Origin: Proales similis
Lineage: Eukaryota; Rotifera; Eurotatoria; Ploima; Proalidae
NCBI GenBank assembly: GCA_019059635.1
Contig: JAGVRJ010000015.1
Location: 744,001 to 808,000 of the forward strand
Direction: 5' to 3'
Length of the DNA stretch: 64,000 nucleotides
The notes beneath the pieces were generated by a model. It was given only the letters and a program-made list of their open reading frames with translations. It ran no database searches and was not told the origin of the DNA. This document shows positions 35,976 to 46,390 of this stretch, in pieces. The first letter of the stretch is position 1. Each line of letters begins with the position of its first letter. Made by a program: the position numbers and the translations under genes.

Positions 35976-36388
35976 TGCTGGTAAATGATGCTCATCAACG
36001 ACGACAACCTCGACAAGCTGCGATCATCAACATACGGTCGCAAATATTGAAGCTTTTATTGCAAGCCGTGGCACTGGCTGGCTTCGAGTTCGTCTGTGTC
36101 ATCAAAGAGCAGAGCAAACGGCTTGGCGCGGTTTATTAATTCAATGAGAAAAAGGTCAGAGGAAAGAAAAGAGCTCCTGATGTGAGGCAGACACGAGTGA
36201 GGAGGAAACGGCATCGCTCTGGACGATTGGTGGTCTGTGCTTCTTGACTCCGGTCTGTTTTAATGAGTAGAGGACTGAGTGTGAGCCGGCATGTGAATGC
36301 CATTGTGAAGAGATTCAAAATTGAGAAATTCAAGAAACTGATGAAACAAAAAAAAGGGCCGCGGCCGCCGAGGGCCGACCGTAGTTGC
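35976..36388. other. spacer between TRIP4 start and TCP11-like stop
   Basis: 413 bp holding the TRIP4 promoter and the 3' UTR of the next minus-strand gene. TTTATT at 36132-36137 is a candidate poly(A) signal for the TCP11-like gene. No TATA box or RNA gene seen. Confidence 0.4.
36132..36137 (-). promoter_or_regulatory. poly(A) signal of the TCP11-like gene
   Basis: AATAAA on the minus strand, about 250 bp beyond the stop. Confidence 0.4.
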
Positions 36389-38342
36389 TCAGGCCATTGG
36401 CTCTATTATTTCGCCGTAGTACGAGCCGAACACGTTTCGGTTGAAGGTGACCAGTCTGAGGAACTGGCCGGTCAGCTCGACGATCTCTTTTTCGATGGCG
36501 CCCATTCCCTGCGGCTGTTCGACTGGGCCCTGAGACCGTTTGGTGAGTATGCTCTGCAGGAACTTGATGTACCTGGAGACTTGAGTTTGCGGTCAGAAGG
36601 CACACTGGAGGAGACTGGAGGAGAGAGGCCGACTTACACATTAGCTTGTAAATTTGATTCTCGTGCAGATTTTTGGACGACAAGTCAACAAGGAGACTGT
36701 TGATGGACTTTTGCTGCGAGTCGGACAGCTGTTGACCGACGTGCTTCTCCAACGCCTCGTTTATGCATTTGAGCACCTCGAGCGAGAGGCGCTGCATCAT
36801 TTCCTCGAACGGCCTGTTCTCAATCGATTCAGACTTTTCCTCGTCGAAGCTTGGCCGCTCAAACAGGCACACTTACAGTCCAATGTACTCGTCGAGCAGG
36901 AGCAGCAGGTTGTTCTTTAGCTTGTCGCGTAGTTCGCGCAGGCCGCGCACACTCTCGCCCAGCATGGAGAACACTGAGTTGATGATGACGCAGACGAGCA
37001 AGTACTTGCGGCACTTGACGTAGATCTCGTTGAACCTGAGCTCGTCCATGGCCAGCGTCTTTGGGCGTCCAGAGTCAATAGAGAGAACTTGGAATCAGAG
37101 GAAAAGAGGATAGCTACCTCCGGAAAGGGCAGCTCGTTGCGCCACACGAATATCTCCATGAACGCCTCGTTGACCACAGAGCCGCCGGTCGGGCCGCTCT
37201 CGTGTTTAAACGAGCCGATGGTGTCCTCGTTCTTGATTCTGTCAAAGGCGCGTCTCAGCCATTGGCGCGTGGCTGCCAGGCCGTCGATGCCGGCCGCTGT
37301 CCTCAGCAAATGAAACGGGCGCCGAATGCAGACACAAGCCAAGCGAACGAACCTGATTGACTCTCGAGCAGCTCTTTGAACTTTTTCTGCTCGTAGGCGA
37401 CCACTTGCTGCTGAATGTAGGGTCGCATCTGCTGAATTGTGTAGTTGGCCATGTCGAGTCTCAGCAGCTCGAGCGTCTCGATGATGCCCCTTTGTCGGTT
37501 CGTTGTGATTGAGCTCGACCGGGGACAATGAACACTTACTTGAACAAATCGACCGGATTGTCGACGCCTCGCAGCTGCGCCACTTGTTCGTCGCGGGCCG
37601 GCGCACATAACTTGCTCATCGTGTCGATGATGAACGTGGCGTACGGCTTGTAGTCGAACGAGCCGCTCTCGATCTGCTGCTTGATGAGCTGCATGTCGAG
37701 CACGCCTTCGATCTGCTCGCGGAATTTGACGTGATTGGGCAGCAACAGTCCCAGCACTGCCTGTCTCGCCTCCTCGATGAGCACGTAGGCGTGCTTGAAC
37801 TCGCCCGGCTCCTTTTGCATGTCCTCACGAACGGCGTCCCAGAACGCCTTGTGAACTGTGCTGGCGATCTGCTTCTCTAGGCTGTGAACAGTGAGAGCAC
37901 GCTGGCCAACACAAGCAGACCGGTTCTCACCTGTTCTCTTCGTAGTCGAGCTTCTCCAGCTTAAAGTCCTTGTTCACTGAGATCTCGTGCGCCAATGCCA
38001 TGTTTTGCGCCGCGTTGGACGCGTTCATGAACTGTTCGATGGTGGCGAAGCGAGGCGGCGAGGCTAGGCCCATGCGGTCAACAAGAGCGCTGTAGACGGG
38101 CAGACGACAGGCAACTTACCGCCAGTGAGAAGCGCCGCTTGCATGGCGGCCAGAGTGTCTCGTGGCGAGCGAGGTGAGCCGCTTTCAAACGACCTGGCGC
38201 TGCCTGGTCCAGAACGCGACGATGGCGTCGACGGCGTCGAGCTGACCTTGGAGAATCCGATCGGTTCTGAGCTCGACTTGGCCTCCTCTTGCTCCTTCTT
38301 TTGCTGATTCAGCCTTTTCTCTTCGCCTCCTTTCTCTGACAT
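36389..38342 (-). CDS. TCP11L1: T-complex protein 11-like protein
   Basis: The chosen ATG at 38342 begins MSEKGGEEKRLNQQ. An in-frame ATG at 38432 would add 30 residues, but TCP11 proteins usually begin hydrophilic. A Ser/Pro-rich N-terminus (STPSTPSSRSGPG) leads into SPPRFATIEQFMNAS and MALAHEISVNKDFKLE. The TCP11 core follows: LLPNHVKFREQIEGVLDM, YATFIIDTMSKLCAPARDEQ, then helical exons to the C-terminus GQFLRLVTFNRNVFG and EIIEPMA, with the stop at 36389-36391. TCP11 family members are helical cytoplasmic proteins. Mammalian TCP11 acts in sperm cAMP/PKA signalling, while TCP11L1 and TCP11L2 are broadly expressed and poorly understood. Exon boundaries are GT-AG with introns of about 60-90 bp. 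The assignment to L1 rather than L2 is a guess. Confidence 0.85.
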
Positions 38343-39215
38343 CTCCGACTTGGCGGCCTCTCTTCTCCCAATCTGGCTTCTAGACTCAAACTGAATCAAT
38401 CTGACTGCCAAACATGCCAACTCTGCGAGCACGTAAAGTCGAGCGAAAACATTTTGGTTGGGAAATTCTCGCCGCGTTATGTTTCATAATAAGTTGAAAT
38501 TTCGCCATTCATTCAGCGACCGAACAATACAGCTCTAGATTGTGAATGTGACAAGCGGCCCAAGACGGGATCGACCGTTTCGAATGCACGCAAGGCGATG
38601 AAGCGTATGTGCGGACCCTATTCTCTCGCTGCTGCTGCTCTCTCTCTCTCGCTCATCTTCTCTTATGCGCGCAAGACGCGAGGGCCGCTTTTCCCGTACG
38701 GACGTCGGACTCCGCCCTCGCCGCCGATTATGGCCAGAGACAAGCATAATTATGAGGGTCCGGCTCGCTTTCAAGAAGCAGCGCCCGGCGGCGGTGGCAA
38801 GCGCGCTCAAATTTGACTCTTCTCGCTTTACGGCGGCCATCAATTTGTGAGCAACCCAAGTTGCGCAACTGACAACAAGTCGACCCAAGCCGAGTGGAGA
38901 ATGGCCGTCTTTATTGGATTGACAACAACAACAACTTGGGTGGGGCCGACACCTTAGACAATTGGCAAAGAGACTCTCATCGTCGGCTCGTCCTATTTAG
39001 AGTGAGCTGCCGCGACGACCAAAATAGACGCATTTCAAGTCGGCAATTCCAATTGTTTGTTTAGGTTGTTGTCTGTTTAGGTCGCCAACAAATGGAATTT
39101 TTGTTTATTTTCAAAAAGTCTCGACAAGAAAAGCGAGAAAAGTGTAAAATGACAAATTAAAAAAAAAAAGAAGAAAAACAGAGAAATTGAATGGAAAAGG
39201 GCATTTTGTTCTTGT
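38343..39215. other. spacer: TCP11-like promoter and BTBD9 3' UTR
   Basis: About 870 bp. It includes a CT-rich tract near 38638-38655 and AT-rich 3' UTR sequence of BTBD9 with a minus-strand AATAAA at 39104-39109. The open frames in it look like chance. No RNA gene seen. Confidence 0.4.
39104..39109 (-). promoter_or_regulatory. poly(A) signal of BTBD9
   Basis: TTTATT on the plus strand, 107 bp beyond the BTBD9 stop. Confidence 0.5.
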
Positions 39216-41541
39216 TCACAGCTGGTTCTGGAGCGTTGACTGCTGCCCTGGCTGTGTTGTTGGTTGGGGCTCTGGCAGTTCTGGTTGCTGCTCGCCTGGT
39301 GGCTGCTGTTGTAGCTCGTCTTGTGGCGGCTGTTGTGGTTGAGATTCGGCGATTGAAAGGTCAATTTGGTCCAAATTGAGCTGAGATACGGACGAAGTGT
39401 GAGAGATGGCGGCTACTACTGTTGGCTCTTTTTGCTTGTCGACGGGCACTGCCGACTGACTTTTGGCCAGCGCCTGCTCGCACGGGCATTCGAAGTGAAC
39501 GCAATGGAACACGTCGTTGGCCGTGTTCTGGGTGCCTGTGATTTTTATGTACGACACTGGCCTGGGAGTGAAGGTGACCACTTGCCACGACCTTATGGCC
39601 AGAACAGAAAAGTGACTTGCACTGTGATAGGGGCCTTGATCACGGACACTTACCGGCAAGCTTCGTTGCGCTTGTCCACTGCCAGCTGCCATTCGGTTTG
39701 ATCGAGCGACGTCTCGATGTAGTAGCTGTAGGCGCGGCTGTCGCAGTCCCAGAGCAGCATTCTAAAGCGGCAGCGGGTTCGACACGGGGAAGCGTGTGAG
39801 AAGGAGAGGAGGGCACTCACTTCATCGAGCCGATCAGATAAGGCTGAGCGAGCTGGATTTGAATGCAGCCGTTGCCCAGCTGGTGACACGTGTAGCCCGA
39901 GTCCCAGTCGTAGCTCGTGTAGTCCGAGTTGATCAGCGAGTTTCTCGATCGGCTCACTCCCTCCAGTACGAGTGCGTGGTTGGCTATGCTTGCCACATTG
40001 TAATGCGGAACTAGACGCGATTGGCTGTTAGAGAGACACGTTGCAGAGGCCCATAGGACAAGAATAGTCACCGATTAGATCGTTGAATAGCTCGTAGCGC
40101 TCGGTGGTGTAGCGCACCTCGATCGAGACCAAGTGGAAGATTCGATTGGCCGTGTTGCGAACGCCGGTCACTTTTATGTACCTGCAACAGGATGGCATGG
40201 AACGCGTTAGAGCGCCATGCAGAGGCTTTTTTTTGGGGGGTAGAGGCGACTTGCCTGGCAACCAGCGGCTTGAACACCAGATTCTGCCACGAGCGGCAAA
40301 AGTACTTGGAGTAGTCGACGATCCGGGTCCAGTCTTGCTCGTCCATTGACACTTGGACTGTGTAGGAGTAGGAGCTGCGAGGAGGCCTGATCAGAGGCGA
40401 TCGGATGCGAGCCAGAGCGACGACTTACCGCAAGTCCTTGTCCCAGAGTAAAAGTTTGATTTGATTAAAAATGGTCGGCTCGCCGAGCTTGACCACAATC
40501 GAGTTCTGGTTGGTCTCGTCGATCGGATGGTAGGAGAAGCCGCGGTCAAAGTCGTAGTTGTGCGTGTCGCCGTCGAGCAGGGCGGACTTGAACTCGCCCT
40601 TGACGACTATAGCCCGGAAGCTGCTGGTGGCCACGTTCTGGTTCGGATAGAGCTGGCCGCGATGCTTCAGCGACATGTTCTTCTTTTCGAATTTCACTCT
40701 GATCGCGTCGAGTATGAGATTGGGCTCGAGCAGGGACGAGTCGCGCACTTCGTTCAGCAGCTCGTCCATGTCCATCAGCGGCAGGCGGATTTTGTCCAGA
40801 ATCTCTGGTCTGGTCTCGGTGGGCGAGTTGCGCTCGTGCCATTTGGCCACCAGACGAAATATGTCGATTTCTTTGGCAAAGAACGAGTCGCGTTCAATGA
40901 TCACCGCCAGACTCTCCTGAAATTTCCCTTGCCGGTTAGAAGAGCTCACGGGCGAGCAGGAGACAGGCGCACTTACACTGGAGAGGCCCAGAAGCTGATC
41001 GGACCGGAGCAGGGCAGTCGAGTTCTGGTCGATGTACTGCGCACAAGTGTCCTCGAGCGAACGCAGCTGGTAGAGCCGGGCCATGTCGTAAATGCTGCAC
41101 ACGTTGTCAATGCTCAGAATGGACTTGAGGTAATTGGAAATCGACTGAAGCAGGTCGGTGAGGCCGTACTGGTGCACGAGGATCATGAGATCGATGAGCG
41201 ACTCTTCGCTCTCTTTGCGCAGCTGCAGCTTGCCCGTGTAAATGTACTCGAGCAAGAGCCTGAACGCGTGCGCTTTCACCTCTCTCACTTCGATTCGCTC
41301 TTGGCCCGTCTCCATCATTCCGCCGTAGAGGAGCGCGCGAAAGTATTCGCACCTGGCCGCCAGTATGATGCGATGCGCGGCCAACTCTTGTCCTTCGACC
41401 ACGAACTTGACGTCGCAAAAGTCGTTCTTGTCGAACAGGTTTCCTTTTTTGGTGGCACAGTTTCACTTTAAGCACGCAGCCAGACAAGCGATTTATTCGC
41501 GTACCAATATCGTCAGAGAGACGCTTCACATGCTCAACCAT
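39216..41541 (-). CDS. BTBD9: BTB/POZ domain-containing protein 9
   Basis: Starts MVEHVKRLSDDIG at 41541. A roughly 60-bp intron is followed by the BTB domain (DKNDFCDVKFVVEG, AHRIILAARCEYFRALLYGG, YIYTGKL) and a BACK domain (ENVCSI-like VCSIYDMARLYQL, FAKEIDIFRLVAKW, RLPLMDMDELL). Two discoidin-like (F5/8C) domains follow: VKGEFKSALLDGDTHNYDFD with SYHPIDE, then WDSGYTCHQLGNG with QLAQPYLIGSMK and NTANDVFHCVHFEC. The C-terminal tail is rich in Gln and Pro, and the stop is at 39216-39218. The residues match BTBD9 closely along the whole length. BTBD9 acts as a Cullin-3 substrate adaptor and is linked to sleep, dopamine and iron phenotypes in flies and mammals. No truncation is seen. The long antisense frame at 40461-41471 is a shadow. 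Confidence 0.95.
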
Positions 41542-43659
41542 GCTGTTGCTGGCATCGCTTGCACTGTTTACTACAAAGCAGCTGCGCCTCAGTGTCAGAT
41601 CAGACTCGCATTTAGAAGGCAGCAGCTACCAAGCCTACCTCTCTTGCAACATTTCGTTTATGCCGTCCATCTTGCCTCGTTCCTACTTCATTCGCGTGGC
41701 AGACGCTTTAGATTTAAAACCGCTATAATCCAGTGGATCGCGTTTCCGTTTAGATTTGGGCCAAATTTTATTTTTATCTCGACTGCATAAATTACATAAT
41801 ACGAATTGGAGCCAAGCGATGGACTGGCACGTCATTCGACAAGTGCGTCGCAAAACAAACTCGACATCAAGTGAACAGTTCACTTGCTCTCTTTTTCGCT
41901 TGTTCTCTTTTTCGCTTGTTCTCATGTTTGACTATATTGTCTAGAGTCCTGCTCGCCAATTCTCCTAAAAGTTCTCCGAAAAAAACACTCTTGCCTGCAG
42001 ATTGTTAAAACTTTCGACTTGAATCAACGATTGAAACACTAGTTTCTATGAATAGAAGAATAAAGGAAATTTATCATAAATGGCTCAAAGGGCCGGCGAC
42101 CAGATGCGCGTCAAATGGGCTAAATTTAACTTGAATTCGAGCCAGATATAGCCAATCGAGCGCTGCCCTTTGGCTGTGTCTCTCTTGAAATGTTTGAGGC
42201 CAGAATGCAAATATTAGGGTTAAACCCAATTCAACCTAAACCCATTTCAAACAGCAGCATTGGATGCACAAACTTGGCAGTTATTTGTGCTTGTTGTTAA
42301 GGTGCTTGCCCAAGGATGCAGAGACAGCGTATCAGTGGCTGTGAGGCTTCTATTAAGTAATATGAACGTGTCGAAACAGAATTTCGCTCCAGAGCATGTT
42401 CGATGCAAATTGGTCCGATCCAAACAGAGTTGCGAGCATGCGCGCGCGCACACACAGACAAGCACAAGAGCAAAAGAGCGCGTACAAGAGAGAGAGAGAG
42501 AGAGAATGAGTAGAATGAAGAGAATTTGGGCTCGTCTAGAGCACAAGAGAAGAACTAGCACGTAAATGCGAGCGCGTGGCTTATCACTTTTTTATTTGTT
42601 TATGCCTTTGCGGCCAGAGAAATCTCAATTAAGCAGAATCAAACGACCTCAATTCGTTGGTGGCCGCCAGAGTCGCTTTGAGAGTGAGAGACAAACAGAG
42701 AGAGAGCGAGAGAGAGGGGCCTTACGGATCCACTTGGCAGCCAATTATTCTGTTTCGAAGCTGCTCGTTAAACACCGACGAATGGAGCAGAATGGAGCCA
42801 TTTAATCAGCGAGCGCTTGTCCAAATGAGCCCGGTGGCAGCGCAGCTAGAGCAGGGCGTTTATCACAACGACAAATTTGCGTAATTTGACGCGCTCTTTG
42901 TCTACTAGTGGCTCGTTGGACCAGCTCGCTTGCTTGTGTCTCTATCGTTTCTCTCCTTTCTTGCGCGCCTCTCCCTTTTGTTGTTGTTGCTGCTGGCGGT
43001 CGAGTCCAACTCTTCACTTTGTTAACGCGCCGACTATTCGTGATTGTTGAAATCGAGAAATATATTTACTCGACATTTGCAAACGATGACACACACACAC
43101 TCACGAAGCGAGTGAACGCCAAGCGAGCAGCCAAGAGGAGAATAATTTTCTAATTCTGTTTTATTACTTCTCTCCGTTGTCAAATTTTTATCTAAATTCG
43201 CTTTCTCGTCCGCCAAGCGGTCGCACGCGCGTCCTTAAGCCAAGTGGAACCAGATGGCGCTCGCCGCCCATCTCAGCTAACGAGAGCGTCTGGCTGCGTG
43301 TTTGCTCAGAGTGTAATATGGCGCTCTGACGATCGGCGCTCTCTCACTGACATTTCATCATCTATAATGAGCGCGCTTGTTGTTCCGATCTGAGCAAACT
43401 CGGCCCGTAGAGCAAACACGCCAAAGACGCTCATCACCAGAGCCGACGCCTCTTCTCGCTCCGAACGTGGTCGGCTCAATCAGACTCGTCTTGCCTCGCT
43501 GCCAACTCGCCTTGCTTCGCTCACAAACACGCCTCTCATGTCATGTCTCTCATTTGTCTATTTCGCTTTGCCTTTAGAAGCCTGATTGCACGCAAACTGA
43601 ACTGAATGAGCTCGCTGAGGTCAAGTGATCATTAAATAGGAACAACTACCAAAACAGAA
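41542..43659. other. intergenic: divergent promoters of BTBD9 and SLC44
   Basis: 2.1 kb with no gene I can support. It holds an AG repeat at about 42487-42505, a second GA-rich patch near 42680-42720, a CA run near 43090-43100 and AT-rich stretches. Open frames such as the one at 42260-42565 are low-complexity. Confidence 0.45.
42487..42505. repeat. (AG)n microsatellite
   Basis: AG dinucleotide run in the BTBD9-SLC44 intergenic region. Confidence 0.75.
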
Positions 43660-46174
43660 ATGTGCTGCGGACCAACGAACGATGACGTAAGGAATCGCTT
43701 TGGCTCGTCTCTTGAGCGCGACTCACGCCTGAGCTTAGCCCCAAGAGTACAAGCGGCAGCAACCGCGTCACAAGTACAAGCGACGATGCACCGACTGCAT
43801 CTGTCTGCTCTTGTTCGTGGCGTTCGCGCTGGGCATGGCGTCCATAGTGGCGTTCGCCATCATGCACCACGGAATCGATCGACTCGTGAACGGATTCGAT
43901 TCGCACGGCAACATCTGCAATTGGCCTAATCAGCCTTCTGAGGCGTCCGACTCGCCTTTCATGAGCGCGGACACCACCGGCAGAGGGTGAGTGAACTCTT
44001 TGTCAGGCCTGGGTGCGTCGAATTGATTTGAATGGCAGGAACGTGCTCATCATGAACTACTCGAACCCGTTCTCGTCGGCGCGCGTCTGCGTCAAGTCTT
44101 GTCCCGAGCGGCTCATAAGCACAGTGGACGAGTACATTCGCTATTCGATTGAGAGCAACCAGTCGCTCTGCTTCTACACGGTGGCGCCCGGACAGTTTGT
44201 CACCGAGCTGTGTCCGTCGCTGCCGATCCTGCCCACGTAAGCGATTACCTGCCCAGCTACTTCCAGTCATTTGTGTGACCGGTGCGACCAGGTTCACATT
44301 GGCCAACCGATGCCTGCCCAAGATCGATCTGCTTCTTCTCAACTCGCTGCCTGTCGAGCTGCGCGGCATCCAAGAGTTTGTTAAGAGCGACTTTGTCCGC
44401 ATATCGGTGATTCGCTTCTACGAATGGAGACTCGAGATCGGCCTTCTCTCTCTGCTGGCCATATTCGTTTCGCTTGTGCTCGTGTTCTTGCTCAGGTACA
44501 TCGCCAAGATCATGGTCATCCTCTTGCTCGTCTTCTCAGTACTCGGCTCGATTGGTAAGCGCTGCCTGTGGTCGCTCTTCTCACCCTTGTCTCACGCGAG
44601 CTCTCACCAAGCGCTCTCCGCCTGGCTCTGGTACCAGTTCGCCGAGCTCGTCAAAGTGCCCTCACTCAACACCAGCGTGCTTGTGCCAGTCCTCAACGTT
44701 CAAATGGAAAGAAGAACTCTTCAGCTGGTTTACTCCATTCTGGCCACTATCCTTGCCGTGAGTTGCCGCCCTTTCACTGACCGGCTGCTGCCGCTTTGCT
44801 CTAATCTCTGCCTCTGGCCAGCTGGTGCTCACTTTGATCGTGTTTGCCATGCGCAAGCGAGTAGGCCTCGTCATCCGTTTGTTTGCGGAGGCGCAGAAAG
44901 CGCTCGCTGACATGCCGCTGCTGTTTGCGCTGCCAACGCTCACCATAATCGCCCTGTTGCTGTTCTTGACCGTCTGGCTGGGCACCAGCATCCTGATCTA
45001 CTCGCTGAGTAAGTAGAGCATTCCAGCTTGATTGATGGGCGCCGAATTGAAACTTGACTGAAAAAGGCAACTCGCCCGAGTCGCACATAAAGCTGCACGA
45101 GTGGACGGTCAACAAGAGTCAGGTGGTGCTCGCCATGTGGATCTACCACATATTCGGCCTCGTCTGGATCAGCGAGTTCATATTCGCCTGTCAGAGCATG
45201 GTGGTGGCCAGCTCGGTCGCCCGCTGGTACTTCACCCGGGACAAGCGGTACCTGGGCTCGCCGATCTGCAGCTCGATCGCGCGAATGCTCCTCTTCAACT
45301 TGGGCTCTGTGGCCTTGGGCTCGCTAATAATCGCGCTCATTCGTCTGCCTCGCTACATTCTCATGTATCTGCGTGACAAGTAAGCAGCTTATTGCCGTTC
45401 GTCTCGCTCTCCTCCTCACTCTTCTCGTCTTGTCTCCTGTCCCTCCACACAGAACCAAAGCTTCACCTAAAGGCTCTCTGGCAGACGTTTGCGCCAAGAT
45501 GTGCATTTGCTGTCTCTGGCTGCTCGAGCGGTTCATGCTGTTTGTCAACTACAACGCCTACACAATTGTGGCCATCGAAGGCGTATCGTTCTGCACCGCG
45601 GCGCAGAAGGCGTTTGTGCTGATTGTGGAGAACGCGATCAGAGTGGCGGCCATCAACTCGCTCGGCGACTTTCTTCTGTTTCTCTGCAAGCTCGCGGTCG
45701 CCGCAGCTACTCTTCTCGCCGCCGTCTTCTACCTCCGGATCCCTGTGGATGACGTATGGCCCTCTCACTACTCTCTCTCTCTCTCTCTGTGGGGACCATT
45801 TGAGCTCTCAAAATCGCTCTAGTTCGAGGAGGCCAAATTTGACTTCTTGACCTTGGCGTTCATCACCATCGTGGCATTTTTGATCGCGCACTGCTTCTTC
45901 ACCGTCTACGAGGTAAAACTTGCTTCTCCTGTCCACATTGGGAATAATGTGGCCACACCCAAGCGACAAGATGGTGATCGACGCCTTGCTCGTCTGCTTT
46001 TGCGAAGACTGCCGAGCGAACGATGGCACTCCCGAGCGGCCCTACTACATGAGCCGATCACTGCGCGTAAGTCTTTCTATGCGTTTGATCCGTGGCATCC
46101 GTTTCGACTCTCTTGTCACTTAAAAGCGATTTGTTGACGACTCGTCCTCGACCAGCATAACCATAGACCGCTGA
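43660..46174 (+). CDS. choline transporter-like protein (SLC44 family)
   Basis: Starts MCCGPTNDD at 43660. After a short intron comes YKRQQPRHKYKRRCTDCICL, the cytosolic N-terminus and first membrane segment. The extracellular loop follows (VNGFDSHGNICNWPNQ, NYSNPFSSARVCVKSC, CFYTVAPGQF, RFTLANRCLP). Then come clustered membrane segments (IGLLSLLAIFVSLVLVFLL, YIAKIMVILLLVFSVLGSIG, LVLTLIVFAM and others), the family block AMWIYHIFGLVWISEF, SVARWYFTRDK, FLLFLCKLAVAAATLL and a C-terminal tail ending SSSTSITIDR with TGA at 46172-46174. The arrangement fits the ten-helix CTL proteins, which carry choline and ethanolamine for phospholipid synthesis. Which of SLC44A1-A5 it matches best I cannot tell. 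Convergent with the ParA-like gene, and the 3' ends overlap. Confidence 0.92.
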
Positions 46175-46342
46175 GATGGGGCGCCGGGACCAACCGTTTC
46201 TCAAAGCATTAACCCGCCCTGTATGGTCGTTGCATTTTCCTACTTGCCATCTCGTTTCTTATTTTTCTTTGTTCCAATCCACCAATTGAACAACAGAGCA
46301 GCCCGAAATACACTCAAAAGCCCGACTACCGCCGCTAGTGCG

Positions 46343-46348
46343 AATAAA
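46343..46348 (+). promoter_or_regulatory. poly(A) signal of the SLC44 gene
   Basis: AATAAA 169 bp after the SLC44 stop, 16 bp from the opposing signal. Confidence 0.5.
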
Positions 46349-46363
46349 TTGACAGGCATCTCG

Positions 46364-46369
46364 TTTATT
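46364..46369 (-). promoter_or_regulatory. poly(A) signal of the ParA-like gene
   Basis: TTTATT (minus-strand AATAAA) 22 bp beyond the ParA-like stop. A canonical animal 3' end supports this being an expressed nuclear gene. Confidence 0.55.
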
Positions 46370-46390
46370 ACTTGTTTAGATTTGGCTAGA

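Noticed and set aside
40461-41471. 336-codon frame antisense to BTBD9
   Set aside because: Shadow of the strongly conserved BTB/BACK exons in a GC-biased codon frame; its composition is Val/Glu/Arg-rich without motifs.
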